Shown here in pieces: positions 13,240 through 21,529 of a stretch of 64,000 bases of DNA (the stretch's first letter is position 1; every line of letters starts with the position of its first letter). Below the pieces are notes generated by a model. It searched no databases, was not told the DNA's origin, and saw only the letters and a list, made by a program, of their open reading frames with translations. The stretch is from the IMG/VR virus record IMGVR_UViG_3300025697_000021, positions 1 through 64,000 of that record; one strand, written 5' to 3'. The position numbers and the translations under genes were made by a program. Source of the stretch: a virus.

Positions 13240-13560
13240 TTATCTAATAACTAACCATTCGCGTAGCTTTTCCGGCATGGGGAGGCTTAAGGAATCGGGA
13301 TTGGTAAGGTCTCTTTTGCTTGGATCTACGTCGAATTCTGAAGCCTTCCATAAATTGCTTGGAATACATCCTCTCATAACAAGACTCTTTAATTCACATT
13401 CCCAATCATGTACCATAGAATAGATGGTTGCGGCATCTATGCTATGGTACATGTACTTAGTAGCTAGCATCTCCATAATCTGGTATATTTCTTTCTGGGC
13501 AGCATGCTTATCTACGAGTGACCATGCTCGCCTAGTAATTACTGGGTTTTTAGGTGTCAT
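13240..13560 (-). CDS. Hypothetical protein, 106 aa
   Basis: ATG 13560 follows AAGGAG by eight bases and overlaps the preceding stop by one base (TAATG). Helical, with RRAWSLVDKHAAQKEIYQI and SMVHDWECELKSLV. Its coding sequence contains the longest hairpin of the window (13407-13453). Not recognised. Confidence 0.6.
   Translation of the reverse strand: MTPKNPVITRRAWSLVDKHAAQKEIYQIMEMLATKYMYHSIDAATIYSMVHDWECELKSLVMRGCIPSNLWKASEFDVDPSKRDLTNPDSLSLPMPEKLREWLVIR
13407..13453. repeat. Intragenic hairpin, 20-bp stem, one mismatch
   Basis: Arms 13407-13426 and 13434-13453 pair at 19 of 20 positions with a 7-base loop; the strongest hairpin in the window, inside the 13240-13560 gene. Confidence 0.9.
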
Positions 13561-13947
13561 TACCAAAGCTCCTTAGCTATGATTTTTCTAATACCCTTAG
13601 CCTCTAAAAAAGTGTCAGGGTAGACCTTGAGAATGCTCCTATCGTACGTTATACAAAGGCTCATAAAGTCCTGATCGCCAGTATCAAAGGCTACCTCGTA
13701 CTCTTCGAACAAGTCGGCTAGCTTAGTCAGGAAGTCGATCTTGGCAATCTTCCTCTCTTCATACCAATCAATCAGTTCCGATGAGAGTTCTTCAAATTCC
13801 AGAATACAACAATTAGGTTTCAGGCACTTGAGCGGCTGAAAGGTCGCTTAGGTAAGACTTAAGCGTTGGTAGACACTTAAGGTAAACCGTAATATCATGT
13901 AGCCATCTAAAACTGACCCACTGTTTTTTAGAAGAATTCGAAACCAT
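13560..13947 (-). pseudogene. Gene split by a +1 frameshift
   Basis: Two frames together look like one protein. The first starts at ATG 13947, inside the end of the 13928 gene, and is open for 44 codons to TAA 13813-13815 (SFRWLHDITVYLKCLPTLK). The second is open from 13847 to TAA 13560-13562 for 95 codons (IDWYEERKIAKIDFLTKL, then TYDRSILKVYP) but has no ATG, GTG or TTG near its beginning. They overlap over 13816-13847, and a +1 shift there would join them into about 135-140 residues. A one-base mutation or sequencing error, or a programmed shift, would explain this. Function unknown. Confidence 0.55.
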
Positions 13948-14461
13948 CAGTCCCCCATTCTTCTCGCTCTTCATCCTTCTCAATAGGTTTCTTACGTTTA
14001 CTAAAGAAGAAGTCCATCATTTGGTCGCCCTCACTCGGACCCTCTTCTTTCTTCTTCTCCATTTTCTTAGGTGGAATTGTGTCAGCATCCTCATCCTCGT
14101 CCTCATCTAAGGCATCTCCATAGTAATTGAAGGTATAGCTGCAGGTAAAGCTGAGTAGCTCGCTAGCCGTGCATACATCGTCAGGATCGGTAAGAGACTC
14201 TGTAAGGTCCAGTGCAGATAGAAGAAGCGGACAGATGCCCTTGCCGGGAGTTTTAGGAAATAGGGGCTCCTCATAAAAAATCTTAGGAGGCCCGCCATTC
14301 GAAGAAGGGCTCGCACAGAAGACTCGAAAGTCCCCCGTAACGGCAATATCATCAGGTTGTAGGCCCTTTTTAACACCAAGGATTCCTGTGTATCCATCTA
14401 GCATAACGAATTGGCCAACTGCCGGAATAGCGTCCCGTATTTTTTCAATAACTTTTAACAT
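13928..14461 (-). CDS. Hypothetical protein with acidic/basic tail
   Basis: 177 residues from ATG 14461, six bases after AAAGGA; it overlaps the preceding stop by seven bases. The N-terminal 110 residues are compact (AVGQFVMLDGYTGILGV); then an acidic run (DEDEDEDAD), a basic run (KKMEKKKEE) and a mixed tail with DFFFSKRKK. The tail looks disordered and suited to protein contacts. Function unknown. Confidence 0.6.
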   Translation of the reverse strand: MLKVIEKIRDAIPAVGQFVMLDGYTGILGVKKGLQPDDIAVTGDFRVFCASPSSNGGPPKIFYEEPLFPKTPGKGICPLLLSALDLTESLTDPDDVCTASELLSFTCSYTFNYYGDALDEDEDEDADTIPPKKMEKKKEEGPSEGDQMMDFFFSKRKKPIEKDEEREEWGTDGFEFF

Positions 14462-14913
14462 CCGCATCCTTTCGAGCATTTCACACTGAACATCAGCGTT
14501 TGAGCGGGTGCTCCACAGTGATAGCATGTTGTATCGTAGGTAGTGGTAGGTTCAACCGTGAAACGTTCTTGCCCCTCATCAGGCACGGGAGATTGGTGCA
14601 TCGAGTGGCCCATCCGTGCATTTATCTCCATAACAAAATCGAACATAGTGTAAACGGGATGGGCGTGCAAAAGTATCCCAGGATCTGCCGTATTCGTCAG
14701 GCGCCTACACAAAGTATCAAAAAGTAAGTGCGTGTCGTTATAATCACGGTATGGGTGGGCGGAAGGTTTTTCGCCACAATACCACGTGACGTCGGTGTTG
14801 TGCTCTAAGTCCATAAGATAGCTCTCCCACCTTAATTTTTTACAGGAGGGGTCCACCCCCGCCTTCATCGACCACTCAAAACTGATCCACCTCGCGTTAT
14901 TAGCATTACTCAT
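14455..14913 (-). CDS. Zinc-ribbon family protein, paralog 3
   Basis: 152 residues from ATG 14913, seven bases after AAGGAG and overlapping the previous stop. Ends with CYHCGAPAQTLMFSVKC then SKGC, the same C-terminal C-x2-C / C-x3-C site as 1209-1733 and 8444-8956. The N-terminal domain is shorter and diverged, keeping VTWYCG. Role unknown. Confidence 0.65.
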   Translation of the reverse strand: MSNANNARWISFEWSMKAGVDPSCKKLRWESYLMDLEHNTDVTWYCGEKPSAHPYRDYNDTHLLFDTLCRRLTNTADPGILLHAHPVYTMFDFVMEINARMGHSMHQSPVPDEGQERFTVEPTTTYDTTCYHCGAPAQTLMFSVKCSKGCGC

Positions 14914-15155
14914 TAACAATCTCCTTCTTTAGGCTCGAGCGTAGACATGTCCAGGTCATCAACAAATTTGAATACCTTCTGGAGGACCACTGCAGCCTTC
15001 TTACCAACATCAGTCAAATAAGGCGTCAAGCCAATGATAGAGACGAACCCGTCCTCTACCAGCTCCGCTAAGAGCGTTGGGTCATATTCCATAGTGCCCA
15101 TCAATAAGGAGATAAGCACTTCGCACTTCATGACATATCTTTCTTCGCCGGTCAT
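14913..15155 (-). CDS. Hypothetical protein, 80 aa
   Basis: ATG 15155, after AAAGGACTAGG. Helical: EERYVMKCEVLISLLMGTME, then LLAELVEDGF and a conserved-looking turn GLTPYLTDVGKKAAVVL that resembles small winged-helix proteins. DNA binding is possible but weakly supported. Lies directly downstream of the ClpP-like gene. Confidence 0.55.
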   Translation of the reverse strand: MTGEERYVMKCEVLISLLMGTMEYDPTLLAELVEDGFVSIIGLTPYLTDVGKKAAVVLQKVFKFVDDLDMSTLEPKEGDC

Positions 15156-15168
15156 TTTCCTAGTCCTT

Positions 15169-15750
15169 TTAAAAATCAGCTGAAATAACAGTTTCTTGAG
15201 AAAATTTAGGAGTACCAATAATATCAGCAAACCCATATTTTACAGCGTCTTTAGCTGATACTTGCCACTCCTTCTCGCTATCTTTAATCATCCTTAGCAG
15301 CTCAGCTTTTGTAAGATTAGATTTATCAGCCATCATACGTATCATTCTAGAATTAAGTACCTTCGCATGCCCTACTCCTACTTCCATTGACGGTACATCT
15401 CCGATAACTGCCCCGGATGCAAAATGAATATGCAAAAAAGAATTAGAAGTTATAAACCGTTTACCCGTACCACAGATAGCAAGAGCCGCACCAGCAGAAG
15501 CCCCAATCCCCATTACAATAGTGTTTACTGGTTTACTACAAGAAACCATTGCATCAATCATTCCAAAACAGGAATACACCATGCCACCAGGGGAAGAGAT
15601 GTACACAAAAATCTCTTCAATCGTTGGGTCGGATTCAAATTTAAAAATACTTTGACAGAATCTTTGTGTTGACTCAAGCTCAAATTCCGTAACCCAGATA
15701 CACGGAAGGGTTTCGACCAATGGCGCACTTTCAATTCTAGATACCTGCAT
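15169..15750 (-). CDS. clpP: ClpP-family serine protease
   Basis: 193 residues, the usual ClpP length. The active-site serine is in GASAGAA (Ser85), the histidine in FLHIHF (His109, 24 residues later against 25 in E. coli ClpP), and Asp176 in KYGFAD completes the triad. The early YISSPGG matches the ClpP substrate-strand motif. No ClpX or ClpA partner is in the window, so it may use host unfoldases, act alone, or serve as a prohead-type protease; its place among small early genes argues against the last. Start overlaps the previous stop (TAATG). Confidence 0.85.
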   Translation of the reverse strand: MQVSRIESAPLVETLPCIWVTEFELESTQRFCQSIFKFESDPTIEEIFVYISSPGGMVYSCFGMIDAMVSCSKPVNTIVMGIGASAGAALAICGTGKRFITSNSFLHIHFASGAVIGDVPSMEVGVGHAKVLNSRMIRMMADKSNLTKAELLRMIKDSEKEWQVSAKDAVKYGFADIIGTPKFSQETVISADF

Positions 15751-16142
15751 TACTTACCTCCATTTACGAACAAATACTCGTTAAATACTACACAATTCTC
15801 TGTAAGGAGTTGTAGCATGCCTTCCGTATACTTATTTTGGAGTATACGGTTGTATATAGGGTTATTTTCATCTGCATGAGCGGAGAGACATAGCTTGTCT
15901 CTCTCGCTCAACTTCGTTTTATCAAGATCTTCAAGAAGGGTTGTCGCCCCACCTATATAATAGGTGGGGCTGGTGGTTTTTGAGCCCTCCTCGAGTAGAT
16001 CAAAGAAGAATGCCCTAACTCCTGTTCCTTCTTTATGAAGTTGGATAGCTCTGAAAAGGGCTTTAGCCTCATTCCAATCGGAAACCTCTTCACTACAGAA
16101 ATAAGGTGCCTCATATAGCCAAAAATGTACTTTCCGTTTCAT
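15750..16142 (-). CDS. Hypothetical protein, 130 aa
   Basis: First gene of the operon leading into clpP, with AAGGAG upstream of ATG 16142 and the promoter at 16164-16192. Mixed alpha/beta, with VHFWLYEAPYF at the start and LTENCVVFNEYLFV at the end. Coupled to clpP by stop-start overlap, so it may be a partner or adaptor; not recognised. Confidence 0.6.
   Translation of the reverse strand: MKRKVHFWLYEAPYFCSEEVSDWNEAKALFRAIQLHKEGTGVRAFFFDLLEEGSKTTSPTYYIGGATTLLEDLDKTKLSERDKLCLSAHADENNPIYNRILQNKYTEGMLQLLTENCVVFNEYLFVNGGK
15824..15849. repeat. Intragenic hairpin, 9-bp stem
   Basis: Perfect 9-bp stem, 8-base loop, in the 15750-16142 gene, which carries a second hairpin at 15946-15970. Confidence 0.75.
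15946..15970. repeat. Intragenic hairpin, 11-bp stem
   Basis: Perfect 11-bp stem with 3-base loop, GC-rich, in the 15750-16142 gene. Confidence 0.85.
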
Positions 16143-16163
16143 TAAAAAAGTCTCCTTAACTCA

Positions 16164-16192
16164 ATAATAGCTACAATGGGAGAAGAAGTCAA
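16164..16192 (-). promoter_or_regulatory. Sigma-70-type promoter
   Basis: TTGACT (16187-16192), 17 bp, TATTAT (16164-16169); overlaps the stop of the 16189 gene and drives 16142 and clpP. Confidence 0.82.
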
Positions 16193-16599
16193 GCTTCTTT
16201 ATCGCCTTCGTAGTATCCAATCAATTTACAGATGTCTTTTATCAACTTACGTGCTGCCGGTGTACATCTTATCATTTCCTCATCCTTGATCACGTTATCG
16301 TCTATGAAATACCCACACAGATCATGGAGCTTTCTGTAGTTGTCTAGTGTTTCTCCATCTGGTGTTTTGATACTATATTCTACAGTGGTATTTGAAAAGA
16401 AATCAGCCGTTAACGCCTGGGCGCTCTCAAATAATCGGTGCTCTGGTTTGTCACTAACTTCATCCATGGAATACGCGATACGTGCGCAGTCTGCGCTTTC
16501 TTCAATCGTTCGCCTGGTGATTTTCCCAGTAGTAGCTTTGCTGCTATGGTCTATAAACCAAACTTCTTGACCCATTTCAAATTTGAAAACTTCACTCAT
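16189..16599 (-). CDS. SH3-like protein, paralog of 11626-11841
   Basis: 136 residues. Begins FKFEMGQEVWFIDHSSKATTG, like the 71-residue protein at 11626, with the same RLFESAQAL turn; then an extra helical C-terminal half (KLHDLCGYFI, AARKLIKDICKLIGYY). The N-terminal part is probably a small beta-barrel. Function unknown. Confidence 0.6.
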   Translation of the reverse strand: MSEVFKFEMGQEVWFIDHSSKATTGKITRRTIEESADCARIAYSMDEVSDKPEHRLFESAQALTADFFSNTTVEYSIKTPDGETLDNYRKLHDLCGYFIDDNVIKDEEMIRCTPAARKLIKDICKLIGYYEGDKEA

Positions 16600-16601
16600 C
16601 T

Positions 16602-17129
16602 TTATCCTCCTTCTTCCATTTCTACTAGTTTATTCATGAACTTATTTATGGTTTGAACGAATTTCGAATCTTGTATGTAAAGCTCAGGAAGATACTCTAC
16701 AAACTGCATTGCAATATTGGCGGCAAGGTCTTCTGCCAGCAGACTCACTGCTGCGAAGCAGTCTAACGCCTTAGTCCTCGTGGCAAACAAAGGCCGCCCC
16801 TTCAACCAGTCTTTACCCCGAGCGGTAAGCCGTTTGGCATCTAGGACCTGTTGGAGAGCTTCCCCGTAGACAGCATAGGATGAGGAGAGTCCAGATTCTT
16901 CCGCAATCACTCTAGCTTCATAGACGCAGTATATCATCCACTCCACTACTACTGAGGGCCCCGCTAGTCGGGGCAGTACCCATAGTCTATCCCGAGGCCG
17001 TATATTGAGCGAGTTAATCTCCCGTAATGAAAGGCCGTCCTTTCCGTCCCACAACTGCGCTAATCTCTCTTCTGTGTATCCGGAACAGGGCTTGCACATC
17101 AGTACGTCTCCTATTGTGAATTTATTCAT
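16602..17129 (-). CDS. Ala-rich-family member 4 without the Ala tract
   Basis: 175 residues. The head FTIGDV, CKPCSGYTEERLAQLWDGK, LSLREINSL, RDRLWVLPRLAG, VEWMIYC aligns along its length with 2412-2903 and 2972-3451, and the tail FMNKLVEMEE matches LLKLVEMHE. The middle has no Ala repeat but a normal helical sequence. So the repeat is an insertion in, or replacement of, an ordinary domain. AAGGAGG is 14 bases upstream of ATG 17129, longer than usual. Confidence 0.7.
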   Translation of the reverse strand: MNKFTIGDVLMCKPCSGYTEERLAQLWDGKDGLSLREINSLNIRPRDRLWVLPRLAGPSVVVEWMIYCVYEARVIAEESGLSSSYAVYGEALQQVLDAKRLTARGKDWLKGRPLFATRTKALDCFAAVSLLAEDLAANIAMQFVEYLPELYIQDSKFVQTINKFMNKLVEMEEGG

Positions 17130-17138
17130 CTTTATTCA

Positions 17139-17618
17139 CTAATCCTCCTTATTAATCATAAAAAACTGAGCACATCTCTTGCGCCAACCTTGTTTACCCG
17201 CTGCAATACGCTCTTTCTTAGTCATGTAGCAACCATCCCTAATAATACAGGGTGGTGGAGGCGGAGGCTTAATAGCATCTGCAGGTGGACTAGGATTTGA
17301 TTCTTTTTTCATATTATTCCTCTCCAAAAATACCTTAGCTTCCCTAATAGCTTCCGTGACTTCTTCTGTATCCTGTTTAAGAGTATCAGCAACTTCCTTA
17401 TCAGCGTGCATCCTCTCCGGAATTAGTTCCCAAATAACTACAGTGCGTATTTTTTCATACAGGGTAGTTGTGCATGAGTTACAAAGGGTAGGCGAAGGCT
17501 CGTCCCAAGGAGTCATCTCAAAAATAGCAGCCTCTATGAACAGGTTCTTATCTTGGATCATAGGATCGGAAAGGTCTTTCAGTGTTACTTCAGCTCCGCA
17601 TTTATCACATATTATCAT
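17139..17618 (-). CDS. Zinc-ribbon protein with Pro-rich linker
   Basis: 159 residues. Starts IICDKCGAEVTLKDLSD and has LCNSC at residues 46-49, a C2-C2 ribbon in the style of small phage or plasmid zinc proteins. A helical stretch, a run of Pro (KPPPPPPC) and a basic C-terminus (KKERIAAGKQGWRKRC) follow. Promoter at 17637-17665. Possibly nucleic-acid-binding. Confidence 0.6.
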   Translation of the reverse strand: MIICDKCGAEVTLKDLSDPMIQDKNLFIEAAIFEMTPWDEPSPTLCNSCTTTLYEKIRTVVIWELIPERMHADKEVADTLKQDTEEVTEAIREAKVFLERNNMKKESNPSPPADAIKPPPPPPCIIRDGCYMTKKERIAAGKQGWRKRCAQFFMINKED

Positions 17619-17636
17619 AGTGAACCTCCTACAGTA

Positions 17637-17665
17637 ATAATAGAGGCCCGAAGATAAGAAGTCAA
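17637..17665 (-). promoter_or_regulatory. Sigma-70-type promoter
   Basis: TTGACT (17660-17665), 17 bp, TATTAT (17637-17642) in the 120-base gap below the reductase gene; drives 17618, 17129 and 16599. No clear terminator is seen in the gap. Confidence 0.8.
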
Positions 17666-17738
17666 GAAGTATTTGGGATTATATTAGGGGAGTAGTAGTT
17701 AAGGTATTACTTTAAGAAAGTGGCGTAAGTACTTGATA

Positions 17739-20255
17739 TCATGAGCATCCGCTAGATCCACCGCAGGCCAAGCAGTAATTACAAGTTCCGGCTGTAACAG
17801 TCACCCCACCGCATATAGGACAAAGGCCCCCAAGCGCAGAAGGTGGAGAGGATTTGATAGCCTTGATGATCTCTTCTTGGGCTTCTATATCCTCCGGAGT
17901 ATTCATAAAGGTTTTCTCTACCCATTTGAAGATATAGTCAATGATAGAGTCAGCGAAGACAATATCAGGATTCTGCGTAATACCCTGAGGTTCGAATTTA
18001 GATCCTTTGAACTTATCCACCATGTGTCTTAGCGGTACGCCATATTGAAGCATCAGAGATATGGAGATAGCAAACGCATCCATCATACCTGAGATATTAG
18101 ATCCCTCTTTCTGCATTTTGATGAACATCTCTCCAGGTGAGCCATCCGGATACATCCCTACGGTGATGTATCCTTCATGGCCCGTTATAGAGAACTTGTG
18201 AGTCTTTGAATCACGGTCATCCAGGAGGCGCTCTCGTCTTGTTCGAGGAGCTTCTATAGGGGATTGATCAGGTTGCACAATAGGGGCGTCAGAAGACTCC
18301 TCTGGAGTCTTCTTAGCCGTCATGGGTTGGTAGGCCTTGCATTGGTCTCTAAATAAAGCCACTGCCTTAAGCCCTAGGTGGTGCGCTTCCCAATAAATAT
18401 CGTAGACCTCATCAACGGACGCATCCTTATGGAGATTTACCGACTTGGAAATACCTGAATGAAGATGGGCTTGGCAGGCTTCCATCATCTTTATATGTGA
18501 GTGGCCGCTTAGATCATTAGCAGTATCAAAAATCCCGACACACTTGAAGACCTCCTCATCTGAGTAGTCAGCAACTTCCGGAATGTTATTCCGAACCCAG
18601 GCCAGCCCAGCCCGTACACAGTCCGGAGTCATTTCCAGCATCCCACCGCCGACTAGAGATTTGTAGGAAGTGAGCGCAAAGAGAGGCTCAACCCCGAAAG
18701 AGTCGCAGTCCATCATCAAACCAATAGTTCCAGTTGGAGCGAGAAGTGTTAATTGGGAGTTCCGTATTCCCGTGGATGCTAGTACCTCTTTAAATGTATT
18801 TAAGAGGGCGCTTCCTGCTAGAGTACGTTCCATAATATCCAGCATCGCAATCTCAGAAGCTCCATCGAAAGCAGCAAAGGACCCGTGGTCCTTTGCCAAA
18901 GTAAGACTTGCATGATAGGCTGCTTCCGTCATCTCCATAGTAATTCGACTGGCCAGCGTCCTTGCTTCTTCAGAATGATACGCGAGTCCCTTCCTCATGA
19001 GCAACCCGCCTAGGCCTGAGAAGCCTAACCCCAGTGCTCTTGTATCCCGTGTAACCCTACCCACTCCCTCATTCGGATAGTGGGCCGGGTCTATCATAAT
19101 ATCCATAGCCTTTATAATAATCTGAATGTCTTCAAAGAAAGCATTCTGGTTGAAGTCATTAGTATCGGTATCTAGATACTTAGTCAAGTTCATACTGGCC
19201 AAATTGCACGAGCTATTATTTACGAAATGAAACTCACTACATGGGTTCGATCCACGAATTTCCCCCAAGCTAGGGACGGGATTGTCTAAGTTAATTCGGT
19301 CGTGGAACTGAACTCCGGGGTCTCCGGTCTTATGCGCGTGGAAGGCAACTAGCTCGAGTAGCTCTTTAGCATCAACTGTCTTAGCAATAGCGCCATCTCC
19401 TCTGTTGATTAGGTCCCAAGAGTCGCCATTCTCAACAGCTAGCATGAAAGCGTCAGTAATTCGAACTGAGTGATTAGTATTCTGGTAGGCTACGGTATCC
19501 TTAGCATCGTCATAGGAGTACCCAGCATCCATGAGTACTCGTATCTTCTCCTCTTCCTCCGTTTTGCAAGCTATGAACTCCTCAATGTCTGGGTGGTCCA
19601 TATCCATACAAATCATTTTAGCAGACCTTCGGGTGCGCCCGCCACTCTTAACGGAGCCCGCTGATCTATCAAACCCTTGCAGAAATGAAATAGGACCCGA
19701 GCTACAGCCTTTATTGGAAAGCATCTCACCCTTAGCCCTTAAGTCAGAAATATTAGATCCCGAACCAGAACCATCCATAAAAATTTTCCCCTCAACGACG
19801 TAGTTATTGAGGATACTTTCCATGGTATCCTCAATAGGGGTAATGAAACAAGCGGAGACTCGAGGACGTGCATCCGGAACGCCAATATTCATCCAGGTTG
19901 GACTATTGAAGGCGGCTTTCTGGTTGACTAGGATGTCTTTAAGTGCGGTCTTAAACGCACAAGCCTGTGCTACTACCTCATCTATATCCCCGTCCTCTTC
20001 GTTTTGGGCACTATCGAAGTAGCCTTGATCAATGCCCCACTTAGTAATCTGGTCTACTACTCTGTCTATAATAGCAAAAGCACTGCACTCTGCATCCGTT
20101 GCGTACTTATCGGCACAAATTGTGGCAGCAGTCCTACTCCAAGCCTCCGGTACTTCAAATCCATCTTTTTGAAATACTATCTCTCCAGTTTTATCATTCT
20201 TAATGAGTACGTCTACTTTCTTAGACGCATAAACGCAAGTATCCCTTTGAGCCAT
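17739..20255 (-). CDS. nrdJ: Class II (B12-dependent) ribonucleotide reductase
   Basis: 838 residues. Reduces ribonucleotides to deoxyribonucleotides for phage DNA synthesis using adenosylcobalamin, so it needs no second subunit or oxygen. Seen: VSACF (first redox Cys), the nucleotide-site NTNHSVR, NPCSE with the catalytic Cys and Glu, NSSCNLASMNL (second redox Cys), and a C-terminal CPICGG...CNYCLACGG zinc ribbon followed by a final Cys that would reduce the active site. Length and motif order match NrdJ. AAGGAGG precedes ATG 20255. A single-gene unit between the late-type block and the accessory genes. Confidence 0.95.
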   Translation of the reverse strand: MAQRDTCVYASKKVDVLIKNDKTGEIVFQKDGFEVPEAWSRTAATICADKYATDAECSAFAIIDRVVDQITKWGIDQGYFDSAQNEEDGDIDEVVAQACAFKTALKDILVNQKAAFNSPTWMNIGVPDARPRVSACFITPIEDTMESILNNYVVEGKIFMDGSGSGSNISDLRAKGEMLSNKGCSSGPISFLQGFDRSAGSVKSGGRTRRSAKMICMDMDHPDIEEFIACKTEEEEKIRVLMDAGYSYDDAKDTVAYQNTNHSVRITDAFMLAVENGDSWDLINRGDGAIAKTVDAKELLELVAFHAHKTGDPGVQFHDRINLDNPVPSLGEIRGSNPCSEFHFVNNSSCNLASMNLTKYLDTDTNDFNQNAFFEDIQIIIKAMDIMIDPAHYPNEGVGRVTRDTRALGLGFSGLGGLLMRKGLAYHSEEARTLASRITMEMTEAAYHASLTLAKDHGSFAAFDGASEIAMLDIMERTLAGSALLNTFKEVLASTGIRNSQLTLLAPTGTIGLMMDCDSFGVEPLFALTSYKSLVGGGMLEMTPDCVRAGLAWVRNNIPEVADYSDEEVFKCVGIFDTANDLSGHSHIKMMEACQAHLHSGISKSVNLHKDASVDEVYDIYWEAHHLGLKAVALFRDQCKAYQPMTAKKTPEESSDAPIVQPDQSPIEAPRTRRERLLDDRDSKTHKFSITGHEGYITVGMYPDGSPGEMFIKMQKEGSNISGMMDAFAISISLMLQYGVPLRHMVDKFKGSKFEPQGITQNPDIVFADSIIDYIFKWVEKTFMNTPEDIEAQEEIIKAIKSSPPSALGGLCPICGGVTVTAGTCNYCLACGGSSGCS
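18291..18313. repeat. Intragenic hairpin, 10-bp stem
   Basis: Perfect 10-bp stem, 3-base loop, inside nrdJ. Confidence 0.85.
18874..18896. repeat. Intragenic hairpin, 10-bp stem
   Basis: Perfect 10-bp stem, 3-base loop, inside nrdJ. Confidence 0.85.
19805..19836. repeat. Intragenic hairpin, 12-bp stem
   Basis: Perfect 12-bp stem (19805-19816 with 19825-19836), 8-base loop, inside nrdJ. Confidence 0.85.
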
Positions 20256-20304
20256 AAGACCTCCTTAGTCCATTCTCTCTTAGAGCGTTCCTATTAAATT
20301 GTTT

Positions 20305-21528
20305 TTAGGAAGATTTCTTTAGGTTCTCCGTAGGAACATTTAGAAGACTTCCATCCTCAAAACATACCACAAAGCTATTACCATGTCCATCAAATTCCGT
20401 TTTTATGACGCCTTTTAAGCCTCCGTCAAGAGTCATCGGACAACCACCTACCGTAGATGTCTCAAATGCTTTAGAAATTTGGACCTTGTCCCCTTTTTGG
20501 AAAGGGAGACGATCCTCTGAAAGTATCTCTGCAGGGTCCAAACCCAAATGGGTTTGGCCCAATTCTTTAACTTCCCTTTTAGGCTCTTCAGACTTTTTAC
20601 TAGTGCGCATAGTCTCAAACGGCATTCCCTGAAAAGCTGGCATTTCTACGAGGGGCTCATCAATAGAGACTCCTTCCATCAATTCTGCCATATCAGAGGC
20701 CATTTCTGGAAATGCGCCAATACCTTCTGTAGGGATCTTCTCAATCACGTTACGCTGGAGGCACTCTAAAGAGAGGCTTTCCATTTGGTTCTCAATTGCT
20801 TGGTGCGCCTCATACATCGAGTCATGAGACTCATCGCGCTTATTCAACTCTTGGCGAACATCTAAATACCGATTAACTAGCTTCATAACTTCAGGCTCTA
20901 TCGACGTGCTAGCAAAGCTATCCACGAAGAGTTGAAGGTCTGCATGATCATTAAACCACGCGTGTTTCTTGTATGTGTGAGCTTGAATGATGATGACCTT
21001 TGCGCCAGCTGGGATTTCACGCAGTCGTTGAAGGTTCAACATCTTTAGTTTATGCTCAATGTCCGTTTGCTCTGCCCACAGTTCCGTATTAGTATCTTCA
21101 ATAGTTGCTTGCTCGAGTTCCAGTGAATACAAGTTTTCCAACAGGTTGAAGGCTACGTCCTCGAATTGGGTGCCTTTGAATGAGAGGTACCATTCCTCAT
21201 GCTCCATAGTCTGGTATGTAAATGCTTTCTTATTAGCCATAATTTCTACTCCTTGTTCGGGCACATCAGCTCCTGCTCCCATGCCCAGAGTTCCTCTTTC
21301 AGACTCAAAAATATCAATAGCCGCTTGGGCAGCTTCGTTAATCAGATCAATAGTAGCACCCTCTTGCTCTTGAGGCAAGGGAATATCCCCACTCCAAACT
21401 TCGTCATTCTGCTCGGCCAAGGTTACGAATGCATAAGCATCCCCAAATTGTGAAGGAGTAATGATCGCATCAAACCCTTGTAGAACAATGGTTTGAGGAT
21501 CCGGAGTTATAAAGTCAATGCCTGCCAT
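20305..21528 (-). CDS. Large hypothetical protein, probably virion-related
   Basis: 407 residues from ATG 21528, two bases after the previous stop; an earlier ATG at 21576 lies inside the previous gene. Helical middle (EDTNTELWAEQTDIEHKLKM, VMKLVNRYLDVRQELNKR), then a linker and a C-terminal beta domain (PFQKGDKVQISKAFETST, GHGNSFVVCFEDGSLLNV) resembling a KOW/SH3 fold. The 21530 protein ends in a similar small beta domain, so the pair may share a partner. Lies in the 20-30 kb late-type block. Confidence 0.6.
   Translation of the reverse strand: MAGIDFITPDPQTIVLQGFDAIITPSQFGDAYAFVTLAEQNDEVWSGDIPLPQEQEGATIDLINEAAQAAIDIFESERGTLGMGAGADVPEQGVEIMANKKAFTYQTMEHEEWYLSFKGTQFEDVAFNLLENLYSLELEQATIEDTNTELWAEQTDIEHKLKMLNLQRLREIPAGAKVIIIQAHTYKKHAWFNDHADLQLFVDSFASTSIEPEVMKLVNRYLDVRQELNKRDESHDSMYEAHQAIENQMESLSLECLQRNVIEKIPTEGIGAFPEMASDMAELMEGVSIDEPLVEMPAFQGMPFETMRTSKKSEEPKREVKELGQTHLGLDPAEILSEDRLPFQKGDKVQISKAFETSTVGGCPMTLDGGLKGVIKTEFDGHGNSFVVCFEDGSLLNVPTENLKKSS
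20534..20560. repeat. Intragenic hairpin, 8+3 bp with bulge
   Basis: Eight-bp stem around a 4-base loop, extended by three G-C pairs across a 1-base bulge, in the 20305 gene. Confidence 0.65.
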
Positions 21529-21529
21529 C

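Noticed and set aside
15169-15750. Prohead protease
   Set aside because: The triad and length fit ClpP, and the gene lies among small early genes, far from any recognised capsid gene.
19240-19262. GGGTTCGATCC-like sequence resembling a tRNA T-loop
   Set aside because: It encodes the GSNPCSE active-site part of nrdJ on the minus strand; no acceptor or anticodon stem fits around it. No tRNA was found in the window.
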